Shown: one piece after another, positions 6,910-14,613 of the stretch | How positions within the stretch are numbered: position 1 is the first letter of the stretch | Layout of the letters: each line of letters starts with the position of its first letter | Assembly: GCA_955652025.1 (NCBI GenBank) | Contig: CATPAO010000021.1 | Location: 1 to 14,613 of the forward strand | Reading direction: 5' to 3' | DNA length: 14,613 bases | Source: Casimicrobiaceae bacterium | GTDB taxonomy: Bacteria > Pseudomonadota > Gammaproteobacteria > Burkholderiales > Casimicrobiaceae | The notes under the pieces: model-generated | Told to the model about the DNA's origin: nothing | The model's input: only the letters and a program-made list of their open reading frames with translations | Databases searched by the model: none | Translations under genes and position numbers: made by a program

Positions 6910-8307
6910 GTGACAGCTGTTCGCACCCGCTTCGCGCCGAGTCCGACCGGATTTCTCCATCTCGGCAACATCCGTTCCGCGCTTTTCGGATGGGCGTTCG
7001 CGCGCCGTCGGCAGGGCGCGTTCATTCTGCGGATCGAGGACACCGACCTCGAGCGCTCGACGCCCGAATCCGTGAAGGGGATCGTCGACGCGATGGCGTG
7101 GCTCGGTCTCGACTACGACGAAGGTCCGTATTTCCAGATGCGGCGGATGGATCGCTATCGCGCGGTGCTCTCCGACATGCTGGCGCGCGGCCTCGTATAT
7201 CGCTGCTACACGACGACGGAAGAGCTGGATGCGCTCCGCGCCGCGCAGACCGCGCGCGGCGAGAAGCCGCGCTACGACGGCCGCTGGCGTCCCGAGAACG
7301 CCGCAGGAAAAACACCGCCGCCGGACGTGCCGCCGGTCATCCGCTTTCGCAATCCCGATGCAGGCGTCGTGGTGTGGGACGATGCTGTCAAGGGGCGGAT
7401 CGAGATCGCCAACGCCGAGCTGGACGACCTCGTCATCGCGCGCTCCGACGGCACGCCGACCTATAATTTCTGCGTCGTCGTCGACGACCTCGATATGAGA
7501 ATCACGCATGTCATTCGCGGCGACGACCACGTCAACAACACGCCGCGACAGATCAACATTCTGCGCGCACTCGGCGCAGCGCTGCCCGTCTACGCGCACC
7601 TGCCCACCGTGCTGACCCCGGCCGGCGAGCGGCTGTCGAAGCGGCACGGCGCGCGCGGCGTGCTGCAGTACCGCGACGACGGCTATCTCGCCGACGCCGT
7701 GGTCAACTACCTCGCGCGTCTCGGCTGGTCGCACGGCGACGACGAAGTGTTCTCGCGCGAACAATTCGTCGCCTGGTTCGACTTGGTGGGACTGACGCCG
7801 TCGCCGGGACGCTTCGATCCCGAAAAGCTCCGTTGGCTCAACCACGAGCATCTCAAGCGGCTGCCGGACGAGGCGTTGGGGGCGAAGCTGGCACCGTTTC
7901 TCGAGGCGGCCGGAATCGCAATCGGCGCGGAACCGCCGCTGCCCGCGGTGGCCGCGCTGTTGCGCGATCGCGCCGCGACGTTGGTCGAGATGGCCGAGGC
8001 GGCGCGCTATTTTTATGCAGCGCCGCAAGTGCCGGCAATCAAGGTGGCGGAAATGGTGACACCGGCTAACCGGGCCGCATTAATGGAACTGCACGGCGAG
8101 TTTGCGACGACACCGTGGACGCGCGAGACGATCGGCGCAGCATTGAAAAGCGCGGCGGCACGGCATGGATTGAAGCCGCCGCAGATCATGATGGCACTGC
8201 GGATGCTCGTCGCCGGAACGGCGCAGACGCCGGCGATCGACGCCGTGCTGGCGCTGGTGGGCCGCGACCCGACGCGCGCGCGGATGAAAGCGGGACTGTC
8301 ACTATAA
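6910..8307 (+). CDS. gltX: glutamyl-tRNA synthetase
   Basis: GltX charges tRNA-Glu with glutamate in the cytoplasm using ATP. From the GTG at 6910 it is 465 aa, close to the 471 of E. coli. The class I signature is complete: [14 protein letters not shown] with the HIGH-type motif HLGN at 17-20, [11 protein letters not shown], and the KMSKS-type loop RLSKR at 241-245. The zinc site of the E. coli enzyme (CxC...CxH) is absent: the region reads [10 protein letters not shown]...RYDGRW with a single cysteine, as in many bacterial GluRS. The frame stays open far upstream, but the RFAPSPTG block fixes the start at or near 6910; the Shine-Dalgarno is poor. Whether it also charges tRNA-Gln (non-discriminating) cannot be told from sequence alone. 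The nearest gene upstream is the Anbu cluster, downstream is pyrG. Confidence 0.96.
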   Translation: MTAVRTRFAPSPTGFLHLGNIRSALFGWAFARRRQGAFILRIEDTDLERSTPESVKGIVDAMAWLGLDYDEGPYFQMRRMDRYRAVLSDMLARGLVYRCYTTTEELDALRAAQTARGEKPRYDGRWRPENAAGKTPPPDVPPVIRFRNPDAGVVVWDDAVKGRIEIANAELDDLVIARSDGTPTYNFCVVVDDLDMRITHVIRGDDHVNNTPRQINILRALGAALPVYAHLPTVLTPAGERLSKRHGARGVLQYRDDGYLADAVVNYLARLGWSHGDDEVFSREQFVAWFDLVGLTPSPGRFDPEKLRWLNHEHLKRLPDEALGAKLAPFLEAAGIAIGAEPPLPAVAALLRDRAATLVEMAEAARYFYAAPQVPAIKVAEMVTPANRAALMELHGEFATTPWTRETIGAALKSAAARHGLKPPQIMMALRMLVAGTAQTPAIDAVLALVGRDPTRARMKAGLSL

Positions 8308-10077
<1,770 letters not shown>

Positions 10078-10110
10078 CCATGGACAGCGGACGATGCAAC
10101 GCGCTTGCTT

Positions 10111-10185
10111 CGTCGTCCCCGCGCACGCGGGGACCCGGCGGCTTTTGGTAAACGACACTGGGTTCCCGCCTTCGCGGGAACGACG
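10111..10185. repeat. REP-like composite inverted repeat between pyrG and kdsA
   Basis: The 163-bp pyrG-kdsA gap holds two hairpins in opposite orientation. GTCCCCGCG/CGCGGGGAC (10115-10123 with 10126-10134) is an uninterrupted dyad, and GTTCCCGC-CTTC-GCGGGAAC (10162-10181) is a perfect 8-bp stem with a 4-base loop. The ends are themselves an inverted repeat: CGTCGTCCCCGCG (10111-10123) pairs with 10173-10185 with one mismatch, so the whole 75-bp unit could form one large cruciform. The GCGAAGGCGGGAACCCAG-type core (minus strand) is a REP/dRS3-like repeat I recognise from many proteobacterial intergenic regions. It may help terminate pyrG transcripts, although no T-run follows. Just downstream, TTGAAA (10186-10191) is a good -35 but has only a poor -10 partner. 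Confidence 0.75.
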
Positions 10186-10240
10186 TTGAAATGTACGACA
10201 TCCCGCTATTGCCGCGTCGCGGTCCCCGCAGGGCAAATTG

Positions 10241-11095
10241 ATGAAGCTCTGCGGCTTCGACGTCGGTCTCGATCGCCCGTTTTTCCTGATCGCCGGGCCG
10301 TGTGTCGTCGAATCGCGGCAATTTCAACTGGACGTTGCCGGCGAACTGAAAACGATCTGCGCCGACCTTGAGATTCCGTTCATCTTCAAGTCGTCGTACG
10401 ACAAGGCGAATCGAAGCTCGCACGCGTCGTTTCGCGGGCCCGGCATGGACGAGGGGCTCCGGGTGCTCGCCGACGTCCGGCGCCATGTCGGCGTTCCGGT
10501 GCTGACCGACGTCCACACGATCGAGGAGATTCCTGCCGCCGCGGCGGTGGTCGACGTGCTGCAGACGCCCGCGTTTCTATGCCGCCAGACCGATTTCATC
10601 CAGGCGGTCGCGGCGGCCGGCAAGGCCGTCAACATCAAGAAAGGTCAGTTCCTCGCGCCGGACGACATGAAGCAGGTCGTCGCCAAGGCGAAGGCGGCGA
10701 GCGGTACCGACAACATTCTCGTGTGCGAGCGCGGTGCGTCCTTCGGTTATCACAACCTGATCACCGACATGCGTGCGCTCGCGATCATGCGCGATACCGG
10801 ATGCCCGGTCGTGTTCGACGCGACGCATTCGGTGCAGCTACCCGGCGGCCAGGGCACGTCGTCGGGCGGGCAGCGCGAGTTCGTGCCGGTGCTCGCGCGC
10901 GCCGCGATCGCCGCCGGCGTCGCGGGGCTCTTCATGGAGACGCATCCCGATCCCGAGCGCGCGTTGTCGGACGGACCCAATGCTTGGCCGCTCGGACTGA
11001 TGCGGCCGCTCCTGGCGACGCTGAAGACGTTGGACGCGACGGTCAAGCGCGCCGGCTTTCCAGAAAATGAAATGATGACAGGTACGCATGCGTAA
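10241..11095 (+). CDS. kdsA: 3-deoxy-8-phosphooctulonate (KDO-8-phosphate) synthase, metal-dependent type
   Basis: KdsA condenses phosphoenolpyruvate with arabinose-5-phosphate to give KDO-8-phosphate, a precursor of LPS inner core, which marks the organism as Gram-negative with an outer membrane. The 284-aa product has the family blocks [65 protein letters not shown] and [12 protein letters not shown]. Cys21, His196, Glu233 and Asp244 reproduce the four metal ligands of the Aquifex enzyme with nearly constant spacing; E. coli KdsA has Asn at the Cys position. This is therefore predicted to be the metal-dependent class. ATG 10241 (MKLCGF) is preferred over the adjacent TTG 10238 and has AGGG at 10230-10233 with a 7-base gap. 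PEP is the product of enolase, encoded two genes downstream. The Dabb gene follows after 9 bp. Confidence 0.97.
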   Translation: MKLCGFDVGLDRPFFLIAGPCVVESRQFQLDVAGELKTICADLEIPFIFKSSYDKANRSSHASFRGPGMDEGLRVLADVRRHVGVPVLTDVHTIEEIPAAAAVVDVLQTPAFLCRQTDFIQAVAAAGKAVNIKKGQFLAPDDMKQVVAKAKAASGTDNILVCERGASFGYHNLITDMRALAIMRDTGCPVVFDATHSVQLPGGQGTSSGGQREFVPVLARAAIAAGVAGLFMETHPDPERALSDGPNAWPLGLMRPLLATLKTLDATVKRAGFPENEMMTGTHA

Positions 11096-11102
11096 GGAGG
11101 AA
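11094..11102 (+). promoter_or_regulatory. strong Shine-Dalgarno overlapping the kdsA stop
   Basis: AAGGAGGAA overlaps the TAA stop of kdsA (11093-11095) and lies 4-5 bases before the GTG start at 11105. It is the best ribosome-binding site in the window. It fixes the start of the small Dabb gene and suggests that ribosomes finishing kdsA re-initiate there. Confidence 0.75.
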
Positions 11103-11104
11103 CC

Positions 11105-12719
<1,615 letters not shown>

Positions 12720-12731
12720 ACTGTCGCCATC

Positions 12732-13046
12732 GTGCGCATCCTCGCCTACATCTTCGTTGCGCTGATCGTCGCGCTCCAGTACCCGATGTGGCTGGGGAAA
12801 GGCGGTTGGCTGCAGGTCCGCGAATACGACCGGCAGGTGGCACTGCAACGCGACGCCGACGCCAAGCTCAAGGTCCGCAACGATGCGCTGGACGCCGACG
12901 TCCGCGACCTCAAGACCGGCTACGAGGCGGTCGAGGAGCGCGCGCGAAGCGAGCTCGGGATGATCAAGCACGACGAGGTCCTGTTCCAGCTCCAATCCTC
13001 GGGCGCAAAGGCGCCTTCTCCGGCGGCCGTGAAGACTGCGCGCTGA
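12732..13046 (+). CDS. ftsB: cell division protein FtsB (septum formation initiator family)
   Basis: FtsB is a small bitopic inner-membrane protein that forms a trimer with FtsL and FtsQ and helps activate septal peptidoglycan synthesis. The 104-aa product begins with a short cytoplasmic end and one hydrophobic segment at about 3-20 (ILAYIFVALIVALQYPMW), followed by the family-typical GKGGW at 22-26. A periplasmic coiled coil covers about 30-75, and the signature ERARSELGM at 69-77 precedes a hydrophobic strand. The start is GTG at 12732, 12 bp after eno; the ribosome site is weak, so coupling to eno is likely. A C-terminal tail rich in Ala, Pro and Lys is not conserved. Confidence 0.95.
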   Translation: MRILAYIFVALIVALQYPMWLGKGGWLQVREYDRQVALQRDADAKLKVRNDALDADVRDLKTGYEAVEERARSELGMIKHDEVLFQLQSSGAKAPSPAAVKTAR

Positions 13047-13078
13047 GTCGCCGCCGGCCTCGCACTCCGGCCTGCCCG

Positions 13079-13873
13079 ATGCATCGCGTTACGTCGCCGC
13101 AAAATCCACGCGTCAACGAGGCGGCGCGGCTCGCTCAGTCGTCGCGCGATCGGCGCAAGACCGGACGTTGCATCCTGGAAGGCGAGCATCTCGTCACGGT
13201 TTATTGCGATCGCGTCGGTCCCCCCGAAACACTGATCGTCGCCGACGACGCGCTCACCGTGCCGGCGATCGCTGCGCTGGCGCGGCGCGTGCCGTCCGCC
13301 GATGCGCTGGTCGTTCCCGCAACGCTGTTCGCTGCCATCGCGGCGCTGCCGGTCGAGGTCGGCGTGCTCGCGGTCATCCGCACACCGCGATCGACGCTAC
13401 CGCCGCCGGCGGAGTTCTGCCTGTTGCTCGAAGACTTGCAGGATCCCGGTAACGTCGGCACGATCCTGCGCACCGCCGCCGCGGCCGGTGTCGGACAGGT
13501 GCTGATGTCGAGACATTGCGCGTTCGCCTGGTCGCCGAAAGTGTTGCGGGCGGGGCAGGGCGCGCATTTTCTGACGACGGTCGTCGAGGACGTCGATCTT
13601 GCGGCCTGGGTTGCGTCGTTTCGCGCCGCCGCTGGACGCGTCATCGCGCTGGTCCTCCACGGGGGCACTGATCTGTTCCGAGCGAAACTCGTGCGGCCGC
13701 TCGCGTTCGCGATCGGCAATGAAGGCGCCGGATTGTCGGCGCAACTGACCGGCGCGGCCGATCAGCGCGTCACGATTCCGATGCCGGGTGGCACCGAGTC
13801 GCTGAACGCGGCGGCGGCGGCGGCGATCGCCCTGTTCGAGGGCGTGCGACAGATGCGCCCCGGGGGCCCGTGA
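13079..13873 (+). CDS. SpoU/TrmH-family RNA 2'-O-ribose methyltransferase
   Basis: This 264-aa protein is a SPOUT-class methyltransferase that uses S-adenosylmethionine to methylate a ribose 2'-OH, probably in rRNA. The N-terminal part (about 1-100) resembles the substrate-binding region of TsnR/RlmB-like enzymes (TSPQNPRVNEAARL, RCILEGEHLV). The C-terminal knotted domain shows LEDLQDPGNVGTILRTAAAAG (125-131 NVGTILR, with catalytic-type Arg131), FAIGNEGAG (Asn214, Glu215) and the final ESLNAA (240-245, Asn243). The target nucleotide cannot be predicted. The frame is open far upstream through ftsB and eno, but ATG 13079 gives a normal length and leaves a 32-bp gap to ftsB. The gene ends 7 bp from the end of a convergent gene. 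Confidence 0.92.
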   Translation: MHRVTSPQNPRVNEAARLAQSSRDRRKTGRCILEGEHLVTVYCDRVGPPETLIVADDALTVPAIAALARRVPSADALVVPATLFAAIAALPVEVGVLAVIRTPRSTLPPPAEFCLLLEDLQDPGNVGTILRTAAAAGVGQVLMSRHCAFAWSPKVLRAGQGAHFLTTVVEDVDLAAWVASFRAAAGRVIALVLHGGTDLFRAKLVRPLAFAIGNEGAGLSAQLTGAADQRVTIPMPGGTESLNAAAAAAIALFEGVRQMRPGGP

Positions 13874-13880
13874 CAAGCCA

Positions 13881-14613
13881 TTAATTCAGCACCGCCGAGA
13901 ACTGCGCACTTTCGATGCAGCCATTGCCCACGGCGGAAACCCAGCGCCCCTCGATGCCCAGCGATGTGGCCTTGACTTCGGACAGATCGGCCGTCGCCGA
14001 AAACACCGTCGATCCGCTCTGCGTACACGCGTAACTGGCAGCGCTGATCGTGTATTGGCCACCATGCAGGGCGAGTGTTCCCGTCATCTGGCACGCATAA
14101 TTCGGATAGGTGAACGACAGCGTCACTGCGCCCGCATTGGTCTGCGTGACCTGCAAACCGTAGGTGCCCGTGTACGAGCCGTTGCTCGACGAATTGTTGC
14201 AGCTGGTCTGCGACGCCGACATGCCTCCTGTGTAGAGGCCCCCGATCGTGATCGCGGTCAGCGTCTGCCGCTCGACGGCTTTGACGACCGTGCCGACGCT
14301 GCTGACCACGTACGTCATCGTCGCCTGGTAGGTGTTCGACGTGCTCGGACGAAACGACGCCGAGCCCACCTGCTGCGCCGTGGCGTCGCCGGTGCCCCAC
14401 GGCAGCGCGTAATAGGTGCCCGTGGTCGCATAGAGCGAGCCGCTATAGGCGCCGCTGCTATCGAGCGACAAATCGGCGGTGTACCAAGTCGGCTTGTGAT
14501 CCGCGCCGTAGATAAAGAACGTGACGAACATGAAGTTTTCCGACTGGATGACATTCATTCCCCAGCCGGATTCGCTCGGCGTCCACCAAATGTCGGTGTA
14601 GTCCGTGGCGAGC
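13881..14613 (-). CDS. partial, probably exported Ser/Thr-rich protein with WW-ESGWG motif (N-terminus outside window)
   Basis: The minus-strand frame is open from the window edge to the stop TAA at 13881-13883, giving 243 codons of a longer protein. An ATG at 14556-14558 is internal: codons before it, up to the edge, encode YTDIWWTPSESGWGMNV in one continuous motif. The WWxPxESGWG...F(V/A)TxFxYGxDxxPTWY pattern is one I recognise from many uncharacterised secreted proteins of beta- and gammaproteobacteria. The rest is beta-rich, with abundant Ser, Thr, Gly and Tyr and four cysteines (in TSCNN, YACQM, YACTQ and NGCIE), two possible disulfides, consistent with export. Any signal peptide would lie outside the window. 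Function is unknown. It is convergent with the methyltransferase gene. Confidence 0.8.
   Translation of the reverse strand, partial: LATDYTDIWWTPSESGWGMNVIQSENFMFVTFFIYGADHKPTWYTADLSLDSSGAYSGSLYATTGTYYALPWGTGDATAQQVGSASFRPSTSNTYQATMTYVVSSVGTVVKAVERQTLTAITIGGLYTGGMSASQTSCNNSSSNGSYTGTYGLQVTQTNAGAVTLSFTYPNYACQMTGTLALHGGQYTISAASYACTQSGSTVFSATADLSEVKATSLGIEGRWVSAVGNGCIESAQFSAVLN

Noticed and set aside
10186..10212. kdsA promoter with TTGAAA (10186-10191)
   Set aside because: The -35 box is good, but the only partner, TATTGC at 15 bp spacing, matches the -10 consensus in only three positions; mentioned with the repeat but not called.
10105..10371. Small frames running through the REP-like repeat
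   Set aside because: Open frames through repeat hairpins are common in GC-rich DNA; no ribosome site or protein similarity, and they overlap kdsA.
13002..13015. GGCGC-AAAG-GCGCC hairpin near the end of ftsB as a terminator
   Set aside because: It lies inside the coding sequence, has only a 5-bp stem, and is followed by TTCTCC rather than a T-run.

Overview
The window is dense, high-GC, housekeeping-type chromosomal sequence from a Gram-negative proteobacterium, most likely a betaproteobacterium. The reasons are the gene order pyrG-kdsA-(small ORF)-eno-ftsB, a KdsA opening and metal-site pattern like that of Burkholderiales proteins, promoter-like GGTAAAAT boxes of the type common in that class, and Kdo (LPS) synthesis. 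Taxonomy below class cannot be fixed from the sequence. Nothing here looks phage-, plasmid- or transposon-borne; the only mobile-like element is a short REP-like inverted-repeat unit.

Layout. (1) 1-44: the 5' part of a tRNA-Val(CAC) gene on the minus strand, cut by the window edge, with a plausible sigma70 promoter. (2) 45-238: a divergent intergenic region with stacked short dyads. (3) 239-6779: a four-gene plus-strand cluster encoding a circularly permuted ATP-grasp enzyme, an alpha-E helical protein, the proteasome-like NTN-hydrolase Anbu, and a 1093-aa fusion of a transglutaminase-like protease with a DUF2126 (glutamine-synthetase-like ligase) domain. This is the most interesting part of the window: a complete copy of the widespread but functionally unsolved Anbu cluster, predicted by comparative genomics to make, attach and remove a peptide or peptide tag. 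(4) 6910-8307 gltX and 8383-10077 pyrG, each behind its own intergenic region. (5) 10241-13873: a tightly packed run kdsA, Dabb-domain gene, eno, ftsB, SpoU-family RNA methyltransferase, with Shine-Dalgarno sites embedded in the preceding stop codons. (6) 13881-14613: the C-terminal part of a probably exported Ser/Thr-rich protein on the minus strand, ending 7 bp from the methyltransferase stop and running off the window.

How the parts work together. The Anbu cluster pairs two candidate amide-bond-forming enzymes (ATP-grasp, DUF2126) with two candidate peptidases (Anbu, transglutaminase-like) and a helical partner (alpha-E). All the expected catalytic residues I could check are present, so the system looks intact. 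The rest is core metabolism: Glu-tRNA, CTP, Kdo-8-phosphate (CTP is also needed to activate Kdo), enolase, and the divisome protein FtsB. Most other long open frames in the window, including several antisense frames of 400-590 codons, are high-GC shadows of these genes.
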